The position numbers were made by a program, and so were the translations under genes. The notes beneath the pieces are model-generated. The model did not search any database. It worked only from the letters and a program-made list of their open reading frames with translations, and was not told where the DNA came from. Source: Planctomycetota bacterium (lineage in GTDB: Bacteria > Planctomycetota > Phycisphaerae > WQYP01). From it: a DNA stretch of 34,219 bases. Of this stretch, positions 8,660 through 16,906 are shown piece after piece (position 1 is the stretch's first letter; each line of letters begins with the position of its first letter). The DNA is taken from assembly GCA_021800165.1 (NCBI GenBank), contig JAJYZF010000042.1, forward strand, positions 1 through 34,219, given 5' to 3'.

Positions 8660-8690
8660 TTAATTACATATATCACAAGTAGGTAATTAA
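8660..8690 (-). promoter_or_regulatory. Inverted repeat downstream of nirA -10 (operator candidate)
   Basis: TTAATTAC (8660-8667) and GTAATTAA (8683-8690) are a perfect 8-bp inverted repeat with a 15-base spacer. They lie between the likely -10 box and the nirA start codon, where bound protein would block transcription. TATATCAC occurs at 8669-8676 and again at 8710-8717, 41 bases apart. Confidence 0.5.
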
Positions 8691-8696
8691 AACAAC

Positions 8697-8724
8697 ATAT
8701 TATCAGTGGTATATCACGTTGCAA
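8697..8724 (-). promoter_or_regulatory. Candidate nirA promoter
   Basis: Reading the minus strand, TTGCAA (8719-8724), a 16-base spacer and TAATAT (8697-8702) form a plausible sigma-70 promoter about 55 bases before the nirA ATG. TTGCAAG is directly repeated at 8719-8725 and 8731-8737, which may mark an activator site over the -35 box. Confidence 0.5.
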
Positions 8725-8740
8725 GGCCTATTGCAAGTGT

Positions 8741-8763
8741 ATTCCTACTGTAAATATAGGAAT
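8741..8763 (-). promoter_or_regulatory. Inverted repeat upstream of nirA promoter (regulator site candidate)
   Basis: ATTCCTA (8741-8747) and TAGGAAT (8757-8763) form a perfect 7-bp inverted repeat with 9 bases between. It lies just upstream of the putative -35 box, an activator-like position. I do not recognise the regulator. Confidence 0.5.
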
Positions 8764-8861
8764 TAGTAATCAGGCCAATTTAACCCCGAGGCGTTTTTAA
8801 CGCCAGCTCCCATTCACCAACCAAGCGGTCAAACCAGAGCCTCGCCGTGCCACCAACCACC

Positions 8862-9230
8862 TTATGCCCTTATATAGGTGAGCGTTAAGGGGCCGGTCGC
8901 AATCAGCAGGAACGTAAAAAGCACATTAGCAGCCAAAACCACAATACTTAAAGCCAACAACGCCTTATTTTTAGGTGGAGCCAAGCCTACCGCACCGCCA
9001 GCGAAGTAACATCCCACCAGATGCAGGGTGACGCCGAGGATCGCAAGGCGCACGTAATCCGTCGGGGTTGCCTGGGCGAGGTACTTGTTACGAATGAGCA
9101 GGTCCGCGACAATAGCACCAACACCGGCCAAGAATAAGACAATCCAAAAAAATCCACGGATGGCGCTGTAACCGTCGGTGCTGGACTCGGAATTCATCAG
9201 GTCGGTTGAGTTAGCATAGGCACTGGTCAT
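8862..9230 (-). CDS. Small three-helix membrane protein of unknown function
   Basis: A 122-aa protein I do not recognise. The first 24 residues are polar and rich in Ser, Thr and Asn. Three hydrophobic stretches follow at about 26-46, 62-84 and 88-116, each long enough for a membrane helix. The ATG at 9230 has AAAGG 8 bases upstream on the minus strand; a second Met is at residue 12. It is transcribed on the same strand as nirA but lies 219 bases upstream with its own -10 box, so it is probably a separate unit. It is divergent from the MATE gene. Confidence 0.7.
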   Translation of the reverse strand: MTSAYANSTDLMNSESSTDGYSAIRGFFWIVLFLAGVGAIVADLLIRNKYLAQATPTDYVRLAILGVTLHLVGCYFAGGAVGLAPPKNKALLALSIVVLAANVLFTFLLIATGPLTLTYIRA

Positions 9231-9259
9231 GGATAAAACCTTTCCTTATTACTACGGCA

Positions 9260-9265
9260 ATTATA
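9260..9265 (-). promoter_or_regulatory. -10 box of the small membrane protein gene
   Basis: The minus strand reads TATAAT here, about 30 bases before the start codon at 9230. The 17-base-spaced -35 position reads TAGGCA, a weak match, so the promoter is only a candidate. No convincing promoter for the divergent MATE gene was found in this 93-base gap. Confidence 0.35.
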
Positions 9266-9323
9266 GTATCGTGAAGAGGGTTTGCCTATCAAGCCAGCCG
9301 CGACATGGTAGAATCCGCCGCAG

Positions 9324-10733
9324 ATGATTCCACCGGACCAAACCCAATCCGCCGCCCCCCACCCTCCTGGCAACCGCCCCACCAGTGGGGCGCTGCTTTC
9401 TGAGATATTGCTCAATGCCGCACCCAATGTTCTGGGCATGCTGGGAATGACTGTGATGCAGTTTATCGACGGCCTGATGCTTTCATGGCTGGACCGCCAA
9501 ACACCCGGGGGCGGGGTGAACTTGGCGGCGGCATACGGAGGCGGCATCATGGCATGGATTCCATTGGCCTTTCTTTCCGGGTTGGCCCAGTGCGTCAATA
9601 CTCTGGCCGGCCAATCTTTCGGACGTGGTGCCAACGCCGATGCCGCGGCCTTCGCGTGGCAAGGCTTGTGGTGCGCGGTGTTGGCCATTTTGCCTTGCAT
9701 CAGCTTAATTTTCCTGGCTCCAATTATCTTTGGGCTGCTGGGGCAGACCGGTGTGCTGCTGCATGGGCAGGTGGTATTTTTCGACTTTCTTATTGCCGCG
9801 GCACCCGTCAACCTGGCTTGGATGGTGTTGACCAGTTTTTACATGGGCGTAGCCCGTCCGGTGCGTGTGGCCCTTGCGGGTCTAACCGGAAATCTGGTGA
9901 ATTTGATCTTGGATTGGCTGCTCATTTTTGGCCACGCCGGTATGCCCAAACTCGGGCTGGCAGGCTCGGCGATAGCCACGGCCACCGGCACGCTGGTTTC
10001 ATTTGGAATCATGGCCGGCTTCTTTCTTTCCGCGAAAACCCGCCGCGAATTTCACAGCATCAGCACATGGTGTTTTAGTAGGTCTAAATTTCGCCAACTG
10101 CTGCGGCTGGGATTGCCCGCCGGCTGCCAGTGGAGCAATGATGTGCTGACGTGGACTATATTTACGCTCTGGCTGGTGAATCGCTTTGGCCCCAATGCCG
10201 CCGAGGCGCAAAGCGCGGTGATGCGTTTCATCCAAATATCGTACCTACCTGCGGTAGGCATGGGAGCAGCGGTGAATGCGGTTGTGGCTCGATATTGGGG
10301 CGCAGGTGATGCCGCCACAGCGCGGCGCTGCTCGCGGATGGCGTTGGCTCTGGCCATGCTCTACATGAGCTCATGCGGACTGCTGTTCTGGCTTGGCGGA
10401 GACGCTCTGGCAAGAGTGTTTTTGGCCAGCGCTAGGCAGGTCCATATTGCAGCAGCCTTGCTGATTTTTGCCGCCGTCTTTCAGACCTTTGATGCGGTCA
10501 ACATCATTTCCATCAGTGCCCTGCGCGGGGCCGGCGATACGCTGGTGCCGGCTATTTTATGGCTGGCTTTATCCTGGGGCATTTGCGTGGCCGGCGGCTA
10601 CACGGCTGCCACCTTCTACCCGGAAGCAGGCCCGGGCGGGCCATGGTTGATGGCAACAATCTATGTCTGTGTGCTGGGCGTGGCCAATCTTTTTCGCTGG
10701 CGGTATATTGCCAGAGGCACCCTTCCCTGTTGA
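9324..10733 (+). CDS. MATE-family multidrug/metabolite exporter
   Basis: A 469-aa inner-membrane antiporter of the NorM/DinF superfamily, of normal length with about twelve hydrophobic helices in two related halves. Family-like segments include the N-terminal LLNAAPNVLGMLGMTVMQFIDGLML helix region (split here as a description only), the NTLAGQSFGRGAN turn after helix 2, and the second-half FDAVNIISISALRGAGDT turn. MATE proteins export cationic drugs or metabolites using Na+ or H+ gradients. The substrate is not predictable. The first 22 residues are a Pro-rich polar leader. Its TGA stop abuts the sdhB stop codon on the other strand with no base between, so the two transcripts must overlap at their 3' ends. 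Confidence 0.88.
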   Translation: MIPPDQTQSAAPHPPGNRPTSGALLSEILLNAAPNVLGMLGMTVMQFIDGLMLSWLDRQTPGGGVNLAAAYGGGIMAWIPLAFLSGLAQCVNTLAGQSFGRGANADAAAFAWQGLWCAVLAILPCISLIFLAPIIFGLLGQTGVLLHGQVVFFDFLIAAAPVNLAWMVLTSFYMGVARPVRVALAGLTGNLVNLILDWLLIFGHAGMPKLGLAGSAIATATGTLVSFGIMAGFFLSAKTRREFHSISTWCFSRSKFRQLLRLGLPAGCQWSNDVLTWTIFTLWLVNRFGPNAAEAQSAVMRFIQISYLPAVGMGAAVNAVVARYWGAGDAATARRCSRMALALAMLYMSSCGLLFWLGGDALARVFLASARQVHIAAALLIFAAVFQTFDAVNIISISALRGAGDTLVPAILWLALSWGICVAGGYTAATFYPEAGPGGPWLMATIYVCVLGVANLFRWRYIARGTLPC

Positions 10734-11486
10734 TTATTTGCCCTTCGAATTGCCGCCGGCACCGGTGAGCACGCGCAGCACGATGCGCAAGGGATCGTAA
10801 TATTTATCGACAACCCGCTCCTTCAGCGGAATAATGGCGTTATCGGTGATATGAATTTCTTCCGGGCACACCTCCGTGCAGCATTTGGTGATGTTGCACA
10901 GGCCCACGCCACCCTGATCTTTGAGTAATTTCAGACGGTCCAGGGTATCCAACGGGTGCATTTCCAGGCTGGCGGCGCGAACCAGAAACCGCGGTCCGAA
11001 AAATTGCGATTGCAGATTGTGTTCACGCAGAACGTGGCATACATCCTGGCATAAAAAACATTCGATACACTTGCGGAATTCCTGGACGCGGTCCACATCG
11101 CACTGTTGCATCAGGAAGGTGGCGTCCGGGGCCGGCGTAAAGGGAGGAATCTGTTTGTTCACCGTATAATTCCAGGATACATCCGTCACCAGATCGCGAA
11201 TAATCGGAAAGGTCTTCATCGGCGAAACGCTGATCGCTTCAGAAGCAGGCAGGGCATCAAGCCGGGTCTTGCACATCAGCCGCGGCTTGCCATTGACTTC
11301 CGCACTGCAGGAACCGCACTTGGCGGCTTTGCAATTCCAACGACACGCCAGATCGGGAGCATGCTGGCGTTGAATTTGATGTATTGCGTCAAGCACCACC
11401 ATGCCTTCCTGCACGTCCACCTGGTAATCCACAAAGGCCCCACCGTTGGCATCACCCCGCCAAACTTTAAACGTGCGCTGGCTCAT
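10734..11486 (-). CDS. sdhB: Succinate dehydrogenase iron-sulfur subunit
   Basis: A 250-aa electron-transfer subunit of complex II / fumarate reductase. The N-terminal [2Fe-2S] site is C48, C52, C57 and C60 (CRWNCKAAKCGSC) with a further Cys in LMCKTR. The C-terminal half carries the [4Fe-4S] motif CIECFLCQDVC and the [3Fe-4S]-type cysteines in CNITKCCTEVCP. The first motif ends in CH instead of the more common CP, as in some SdhB of the three-subunit type. Its start codon overlaps the sdhA stop by 4 bases, so the order is sdhC-sdhA-sdhB with translational coupling. It is the last gene of the operon and converges with the MATE gene. Confidence 0.95.
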   Translation of the reverse strand: MSQRTFKVWRGDANGGAFVDYQVDVQEGMVVLDAIHQIQRQHAPDLACRWNCKAAKCGSCSAEVNGKPRLMCKTRLDALPASEAISVSPMKTFPIIRDLVTDVSWNYTVNKQIPPFTPAPDATFLMQQCDVDRVQEFRKCIECFLCQDVCHVLREHNLQSQFFGPRFLVRAASLEMHPLDTLDRLKLLKDQGGVGLCNITKCCTEVCPEEIHITDNAIIPLKERVVDKYYDPLRIVLRVLTGAGGNSKGK

Positions 11487-13216
11487 TTCTTCTCCTTGGC
11501 TTTTTTTTCTTCAACCAGCGCTACCACGTTGGGTGCCTGGACCACCGGACAAGGTTCAACATGCATCGCATCTCCTTGCTTTTCCGATACGACATTGTGT
11601 TCCCCCCAATAATCATCATATTTGGGATAATCCAGACGGCTGTGGGCACCGCGGCTTTCTTTGCGCAGCAGAGCCGCCCGGGCTACTGCTTCAGCGCAGA
11701 CCAGCATATTGCGAAGGTCTTTGCACAGATGCCAGCCGGGATTAAACATCCGCTGGCCTTCATTGATGCCCACATTGGCGGCGCGATGTTTGAATTCTTC
11801 CAGTTTGGCAACCGCGACGGTCAGATCTTTTTCCTCACGGAATATGCCCACCAAACTTTCCATCATGGTCTGCAAATCGATGTGCAGTTTATAGGGGTCT
11901 TCCGCATTGGGGCGGCCAAAAAATCCGGTCATCTCCGAGGCGGCGTTTTCAACCTCCGCCGAGTCGATATTCGCCGGCTTGGCATTCTTTGCGTATTCAG
12001 ACGCGGCCATGCCGGCGCGCCGTCCGAAGACAAGCAGATCGGAGAGCGAATTGCCGCCAAGACGATTGGCTCCGTGCATACCGCCGGAGCATTCACCGGC
12101 GGCATACAACCCCGGCACGCGTGTGGCGCAGGTTTCCGCATCAACCTTGATGCCGCCCATCGCATAATGGGCGGTGGGACCAACTTCCATCGGCCCTGTG
12201 GTGATATCCACATCCGCCAATTCCTTGAACTGATGATACATGCTCGGAAGTTTTTTCTTAACGTATTCAGCGCCACGATGCGAAATGTCCAGAAAACATC
12301 CGCCATGCGGTGAACCGCGTCCTTCTTTTACTTCGGTGTAGATGGAACGGGCCACCACATCGCGCGTGGAAAGTTCCATGCGTTTGGGATCATATTTTTC
12401 CATGAAGCGTTCATTTTTATTATTACGCAGGATACCACCCTCGCCGCGCACGGCTTCGGTCACCAGCAGTCCCTGCACGCCCGGCGGCCAGACCATGCCG
12501 GTGGGGTGAAATTGGAGAAATTCCATGTCCAGCAATTGCGCTCCGGCGTTATAACCCAAAGCGATACCGTCGCCGGTGCTTTCCCACGAATTGGAGGTGA
12601 TTCGGTACATTTTGCAGATACCGCCGCTGGCCAAAATCACCGCCTTGGCCTTGAACACCACAAAGCGCCCCGTCTCCCGCCAGTAGCCAAAGGCTCCACA
12701 AACGCGGTCGCCATCCTTAAGGAGGCGTGTGATGGTACACTCCATATACACATCAATACCCTGATGAATGCCTTTGTCCTGAAGAGTACGGATCATTTCC
12801 AAGCCGGTACGATCACCGACATGGGCCAGGCGGCGATAGGTATGACCGCCAAAAGGCCGCTGGATGATTTTTCCATCAGAGGTACGATCAAAAACCGCGC
12901 CCCACTTTTCCAGCTCTTTGACACGATCGGGCGATTCTTTGGCGTGGATCTCGGCCATGCGCCAATTGTTGAGGTATTTGCCGCCGAAGATGGTGTCCTG
13001 AAAATGCGTTTGCCAACTGTCCTGGGAATCCACATTCGCCAGGGCCGCCGCCACGCCCCCTTCGGCCATCACGGTATGAGCCTTGCCCAGAAGGGATTTA
13101 CAGATGAGGGCGGTTTTCATGCCCATGGCGGAACATTCAATGGCCGCCCGGAGCCCAGCGCCACCGGCACCAATAACGATGACATCATGTTCGTGCGTTT
13201 CGTATTTATCGTTCAC
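11483..13216 (-). CDS. sdhA: Succinate dehydrogenase flavoprotein subunit
   Basis: A 577-aa catalytic subunit that oxidises succinate to fumarate, or the reverse. The FAD-binding HDVIVIGAGGAGLRAAIE motif starts at residue 10. H47 in GKAHTVMAEGG is the expected covalent FAD attachment site. QRPFGGHTYRR, QFHPTGM, TEAVRGEGGIL and the TRDVVARS arginine region of the dicarboxylate site are present. The C-terminal helical part contains the conserved HSRLDYP. The start overlaps sdhC by 4 bases and the stop overlaps sdhB by 4 bases. Coding is intact along its length. Whether the enzyme runs as SDH or fumarate reductase cannot be read from sequence. Presence of mqnE nearby suggests menaquinone as the partner. 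Confidence 0.96.
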   Translation of the reverse strand: MNDKYETHEHDVIVIGAGGAGLRAAIECSAMGMKTALICKSLLGKAHTVMAEGGVAAALANVDSQDSWQTHFQDTIFGGKYLNNWRMAEIHAKESPDRVKELEKWGAVFDRTSDGKIIQRPFGGHTYRRLAHVGDRTGLEMIRTLQDKGIHQGIDVYMECTITRLLKDGDRVCGAFGYWRETGRFVVFKAKAVILASGGICKMYRITSNSWESTGDGIALGYNAGAQLLDMEFLQFHPTGMVWPPGVQGLLVTEAVRGEGGILRNNKNERFMEKYDPKRMELSTRDVVARSIYTEVKEGRGSPHGGCFLDISHRGAEYVKKKLPSMYHQFKELADVDITTGPMEVGPTAHYAMGGIKVDAETCATRVPGLYAAGECSGGMHGANRLGGNSLSDLLVFGRRAGMAASEYAKNAKPANIDSAEVENAASEMTGFFGRPNAEDPYKLHIDLQTMMESLVGIFREEKDLTVAVAKLEEFKHRAANVGINEGQRMFNPGWHLCKDLRNMLVCAEAVARAALLRKESRGAHSRLDYPKYDDYWGEHNVVSEKQGDAMHVEPCPVVQAPNVVALVEEKKAKEKK

Positions 13217-14010
13217 TTGATTAATAGCAGCCTCGCATCATGCAATACGCCCATGGCACACAGGCGAATGTACAAATCCGTCAACCCCACTGAAAAAAGG
13301 CTTACCCAAGCCCATTCGGCGTGCCTTAAATTCAAAATAGAAACCTTACCCCATATTTTATAACGGGCCCGGGCCGTCCGTGAACAACTGAAACAATCCA
13401 GTTTACCGCCCACCAGATGACGCAGCGAATTGCAGCCGAAACTAAAGCCCGACAAGGCAATGACATTCACCAACATCACCACCGACCCCACCCCCACACC
13501 AAATTGCAGATGCCCCGTAGCACCCCTGAAAAAGAATGCCCGCACCGCGTCATACCATAAAAATAACAGCACAATCGTGGCCAGATAGAAAAAATATCGG
13601 TGTATATTTTGCACGGTGAAAGGAAATTTGCGCTCGCCATGGTAGTGGCGGTGCTTAGGCTCACCCACCGCACAAGCCGCCGGATCCAAAAAAAACGCCC
13701 GATAATAGGTTTTGCGGTAATAGTAGCAGGTGGCCCGAAAACCAAGCGGTATCCACAGAATCAGAAATGCAAATGAAAACGGCAGATGCAGGCCAAACCA
13801 CAACTGTACCTGCGGCGAATAAAAAGGCGAAAGGTAATACGCCCCGTGACCGGTGAAAAGAAAGTTATTGCCCTGCCAAGCCGCCCAGGTAGAATACACG
13901 CCAAACGCGGACAACCCGATAAACACCAGCAGCGGCTTAATCCACCAGTTATCACGACGCTGGGTTACGCCCAAACCCTTGTGTTCAAGAATGGAAACGG
14001 TTTCCGCCAT
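13213..14010 (-). CDS. sdhC: Succinate dehydrogenase membrane (cytochrome b-type) subunit
   Basis: A 265-aa quinone-reactive membrane anchor. About five hydrophobic helices are seen at roughly 28-48, 70-95, 138-162, 168-196 and 235-258. It is much larger than E. coli SdhC and there is no SdhD, so it is the single-anchor type. The segment with STWAAWQGNNFLFTGHGAYY resembles anchors of the actinobacterial Sdh type. Several His residues in helices (for example in LHLPFSFAF and QNIHRYFFY) are candidate haem ligands. Two adjacent ATG codons exist at 14013 and 14010. AGGA is 4 bases from the first and 7 from the second, so the second is preferred. It is the first gene of sdhCAB, with a promoter at 14114-14142. 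Confidence 0.88.
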   Translation of the reverse strand: MAETVSILEHKGLGVTQRRDNWWIKPLLVFIGLSAFGVYSTWAAWQGNNFLFTGHGAYYLSPFYSPQVQLWFGLHLPFSFAFLILWIPLGFRATCYYYRKTYYRAFFLDPAACAVGEPKHRHYHGERKFPFTVQNIHRYFFYLATIVLLFLWYDAVRAFFFRGATGHLQFGVGVGSVVMLVNVIALSGFSFGCNSLRHLVGGKLDCFSCSRTARARYKIWGKVSILNLRHAEWAWVSLFSVGLTDLYIRLCAMGVLHDARLLLIK

Positions 14011-14113
14011 CATTTATTCCTGTCATTTGCCGCTGGATCGGCCCCGCCACAACTGCCCAAATGGTTGACGTATTGCAAGAATGAACGCCCACCAATTTGT
14101 TGCCGACGAACGG

Positions 14114-14142
14114 ATTCTAGCAATCATGGAAAAATGTGTCAA
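14114..14142 (-). promoter_or_regulatory. sdhCAB promoter
   Basis: The minus strand reads TTGACA (14137-14142), a 17-base spacer and TAGAAT (14114-14119). That is a consensus -35, ideal spacing and one mismatch in the -10. The leader before sdhC would be about 95 bases. It is the best sigma-70-type promoter in the window. Confidence 0.7.
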
Positions 14143-14171
14143 TTGCGGCCAACCACGGGACGAGCCAAGAG

Positions 14172-14201
14172 GGGTTTGCTCCTCCGTGAGTAGCTAAACC
14201 C
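14172..14201. repeat. Inverted repeat between sdh and the GH4 gene
   Basis: GGGTTTGCT (14172-14180) pairs with AGC (14192-14194) and AAACCC (14196-14201), giving a 9-bp stem with one bulged T and an 11-base loop. It lies upstream of the sdh promoter and of the GH4 promoter. It has no U-tract on either strand. It may be an operator, or a leftover terminator of a lost gene. Confidence 0.35.
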
Positions 14202-14284
14202 GCCAGTTCACCGCCGGCACACCGTTTCGCAGAACCCGCAAGCGCCCTAAATTCCGTCGCGGCGCTGGGTCTTGTCATGAACTA

Positions 14285-14313
14285 TGGCAAACCCAGCCCA
14301 TTCCGGATATACT
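14285..14313 (+). promoter_or_regulatory. Candidate promoter of the GH4 gene
   Basis: TGGCAA (14285-14290), a 17-base spacer and TATACT (14308-14313) precede the gene by about 50 bases. The -35 is poor and the -10 fair. The ribosome binding site AGGAG (14348-14352) is 9 bases before the GTG start at 14362. Confidence 0.4.
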
Positions 14314-14361
14314 TTCACTCCGGCTGTTGACCTATGAGAAATTTAACAGGAGTTAAATCAG

Positions 14362-16236
14362 GTGATTAAAGTAGCGATGATTGGTGCGGGCAGTGTCGTG
14401 TTTTCCCGCAATTTGACCGGCGACATCCTCAGTTTTCCCGAATTCCGCAACGCTTCGTTTTCATACATGGATATCGACCGAGACCGACTGGAAGTGGGTG
14501 CGGCCCTGTGCCGTAAAATCAGTAAATCCATAGGTGCTAAACCTAAGATTGACTACACCACCAACCGCCGCAAGGCTCTTGAAGGCGCGGACTTTGTCAT
14601 CAACATGGTGCAGATCGGCGGTTTTAATTCCACCCTGGTGGATTTTGAAATTCCACGCAAATACGGCCTCAATTTTACCATAGCCGACACCACAGGGCCG
14701 GGAGGCCTCTTTCGCGCCCTGCGCACGTACCCCATGTTGACCGGCCTCTGCCGCGATATGATGGAGGTATGCCCTCGGGCCACACTGCTGAACTATTCCA
14801 ACCCCATGAGTATGAATATGCAAACGATCTACCGCACGAGCAATATCCGGGCGGTGGGCCTGTGTCACAGCGTGCAGGGAACCTTTGACCAACTCATGGG
14901 CTACATCGGTGAAAAGTCGGAAGAGGTGGCCTTTCTCTGCGCGGGCATTAATCACATGGCGTTTTACCTGAAGCTTGAAAAAGATGGGGTGGACCTCTAC
15001 CCCCGTCTATTTGCAGCCATGAAACGTCCCGAAGTGTACGCCTCGAACAAAGTCCGCTTTGAGATGATGAAAGTGCTGGGACACTTTGTTACCGAATCCA
15101 GCGAACACAACGCGGAATACAATCCGTACTTTATCCCACGCGGGCCAGACGCCATTAAAAAATATGATGTGCCCATTGATGAGTATCTGCGGCGTTCCGA
15201 CGGCATCGTCGATGAATTCGCCCGACTCAAAGCCATGACCAAAACCAATGTTCCAATAAAGCATCACCGCAGCCATGAATATGGCAGCGCTATTATTCAT
15301 TCCATAGTCACCGGGCAACCACGCGTGGTCTATGGCAACATGCCCAACCGCGGAGCCATCAGCAATCTACCCTCGACCGCAATCGCCGAGGTACCGACGC
15401 TGGTGGACCGCAGCGGCCTGCAATTCACGACCGTGGGTGATTTGCCTCCACAGCTTATCGCCTACATGCAGCCACACGTGAGCCAACACGAACTATTCAT
15501 TCGCGCGGCGATGGAAGGCAAGCGTGAACACGTGTATCAGGCGGCCATGTTTGATCCGCTGACCGCGGCCACCTTAAGTCTGGACAAAATTGTGGAACTC
15601 TGTGATGAAATGATCGCAGCGCACGGTAATTTACTCCCGAAACTCAACAATCCCAAGCTCATTGCCACCAGTGGTCGGACCTTTGGCACCGTGAATGCCC
15701 GCGATCTGCGCCGCAGTTGGGATGCGGTTCACAGACGCCAACATGAAACCGCCATCCAAAACTGGCATCTGATCGGCCCATTTAAAATTTCAGAGAGATC
15801 AGTCCGGCCGCTACGTGTCAAGACCCCTCTTGAATCCCAGGCGTGGCTGGGCCAAGACGGCAAGGTGGCGATTAAGGAATCGCTTCGCGCTGCGGACGTG
15901 GTCTTCAAGTGGAAAAAAGCGACGGCGGATCATCGCGGTTTTGTGAATCTTTCCTCTGAACTTGGACAGGTGGAATCCGTGATCGGTTATGGTTACACGA
16001 CGTATTCGAGCGTGCATCCACGGGATACGGAGCTGCGCTGCGGCAGCGATGACGGTATCGCGATATGGCTCAATGGCAAACTGGTACACGAAAACAATGT
16101 GAACCGCGGATTTTCACCGGATCAGGATGTGGTGCCAATTCATCTCAATGCCGGTGAAAATCACATTGTGGTCAAAATCCATAACAACCGGGCCGGCTGG
16201 GGTTTTGGGGTATCCATCGATAAACCGAATTTTTAA
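14362..16236 (+). CDS. GH4 glycosidase (alpha-galactosidase-like) with C-terminal jelly-roll domain
   Basis: A 624-aa protein. Residues 1-430 form a family GH4 glycosidase, an enzyme type that uses NAD+ and a divalent metal with redox chemistry. The Rossmann motif is at the N-terminus (MIGAGSVVFSRN). Metal/active-site residues C168 (GLCHSV) and H198 (GINH) are present. The sequence is closest to alpha-galactosidase (MelA-like) members by eye; alpha-glucuronidase remains possible. Residues from about 465 to the end are an additional domain with a WHLIGPF entry, a CGSDDGIAIWLNGKLVH core and LNAGENHIVVKI, a pattern of jelly-roll carbohydrate-binding or PA14-like domains. There is no signal peptide, so the binding domain is presumably cytoplasmic. 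The start is GTG with AGGAG 9 bases upstream. No transporter or regulator is adjacent. Confidence 0.88.
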   Translation: MIKVAMIGAGSVVFSRNLTGDILSFPEFRNASFSYMDIDRDRLEVGAALCRKISKSIGAKPKIDYTTNRRKALEGADFVINMVQIGGFNSTLVDFEIPRKYGLNFTIADTTGPGGLFRALRTYPMLTGLCRDMMEVCPRATLLNYSNPMSMNMQTIYRTSNIRAVGLCHSVQGTFDQLMGYIGEKSEEVAFLCAGINHMAFYLKLEKDGVDLYPRLFAAMKRPEVYASNKVRFEMMKVLGHFVTESSEHNAEYNPYFIPRGPDAIKKYDVPIDEYLRRSDGIVDEFARLKAMTKTNVPIKHHRSHEYGSAIIHSIVTGQPRVVYGNMPNRGAISNLPSTAIAEVPTLVDRSGLQFTTVGDLPPQLIAYMQPHVSQHELFIRAAMEGKREHVYQAAMFDPLTAATLSLDKIVELCDEMIAAHGNLLPKLNNPKLIATSGRTFGTVNARDLRRSWDAVHRRQHETAIQNWHLIGPFKISERSVRPLRVKTPLESQAWLGQDGKVAIKESLRAADVVFKWKKATADHRGFVNLSSELGQVESVIGYGYTTYSSVHPRDTELRCGSDDGIAIWLNGKLVHENNVNRGFSPDQDVVPIHLNAGENHIVVKIHNNRAGWGFGVSIDKPNF

Positions 16237-16238
16237 GA

Positions 16239-16279
16239 CCATCGCCCGGAGCCGGGTAGCCGAGACACCCTCGCGATGG
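16239..16279. repeat. Inverted repeat between convergent genes
   Basis: CCATCGC (16239-16245) and GCGATGG (16273-16279) form a 7-bp stem starting 3 bases after the GH4 stop codon, in a 69-base convergent gap. The loop is 27 bases and no T-run follows on either strand. It is at best a weak bidirectional termination structure. Confidence 0.3.
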
Positions 16280-16305
16280 AGAAGGCCCGTCATTGCCACT
16301 GCGCG

Positions 16306-16818
16306 CTACCGGGGCAATTGTGGCAATACCTGCGATGGCCGCGATGGAGCGGGCTGTGTTGTCGCGGGCGGATGGAGGGTAATATCGCGGGAAATCAGTG
16401 GAAGATGCGGGCTGAAATTGTAATCCGTGGGCTTAGTCCCAATCCAGGCCCGGGCCAAAAATAAATCGCCATCCGCATCCAATCCGTCGAAATGAATCGT
16501 TTCACCGGGTTTGGCTTCCAAGGTCCGCGTCCGTCGACCATTCTTAAACAACAATGAGTCGGAATCCCACCAGGCCACACGCCGCCCTTGCGCAATGCGT
16601 ACCAAGGCCTGGCGCATCCAGGGGTCAACCGAATACACCTTCGCGCTGCCCTGTCGTGGGTAAACCGCTCCATATTTGATAGCCGTGGCCTGGCTCATAC
16701 AACCAGCCGAACCACCCATCCACAACAACAGCAGGGCTGCTCGGAGCAATCCGCCTGGTCGCCGTGGGCCGGGGCGACCAACGTCTGGGGTTGTGAAAGC
16801 GTAGGATGAATCAGTCAT
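16306..16818 (-). CDS. Putative lipoprotein of unknown function
   Basis: A 170-aa protein I do not recognise. A polar leader of about 22 residues is followed by a hydrophobic stretch (LLRAALLLLWMGG) and a lipobox-like SAGC, with C40 as the probable lipidated residue. The mature part is about 130 aa with no known domain and ends in a Pro/Ser/Thr-rich tail. An internal in-frame start nearer the hydrophobic stretch is possible. It lies 88 bases after the outer-membrane protein gene on the same strand. A TATAAT and an inverted repeat sit between them, so it may also have its own promoter. It converges with the GH4 gene. Confidence 0.65.
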   Translation of the reverse strand: MTDSSYAFTTPDVGRPGPRRPGGLLRAALLLLWMGGSAGCMSQATAIKYGAVYPRQGSAKVYSVDPWMRQALVRIAQGRRVAWWDSDSLLFKNGRRTRTLEAKPGETIHFDGLDADGDLFLARAWIGTKPTDYNFSPHLPLISRDITLHPPATTQPAPSRPSQVLPQLPR

Positions 16819-16836
16819 GTTTTATCCGGCAGTTTA

Positions 16837-16875
16837 TTTCGGGCCTTACGCCGTTAAACCCGAAAAATTATTATA
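16837..16875 (-). promoter_or_regulatory. -10 box and inverted repeat upstream of the lipoprotein gene
   Basis: On the minus strand TATAAT (16870-16875) is followed by an inverted repeat CCCGAAA/TTTCGGG (16859-16865 and 16837-16843, 15 bases apart) before the start codon at 16818. No good -35 is seen. The repeat could form a leader hairpin or be an operator. Confidence 0.35.
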
Positions 16876-16906
16876 TGCTCCGGCCAGGCTGGAAAAAAAT
16901 AGCCCC

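Noticed and set aside
12506-13363. 285-codon open frame antisense to sdhA
   Set aside because: A shadow of the strongly conserved sdhA on the other strand, with no independent motif.
14172-14201. Intrinsic terminator between sdh and GH4
   Set aside because: The stem is good but no T-run follows on either strand, and both flanking genes start, not end, here. Listed only as an inverted repeat.
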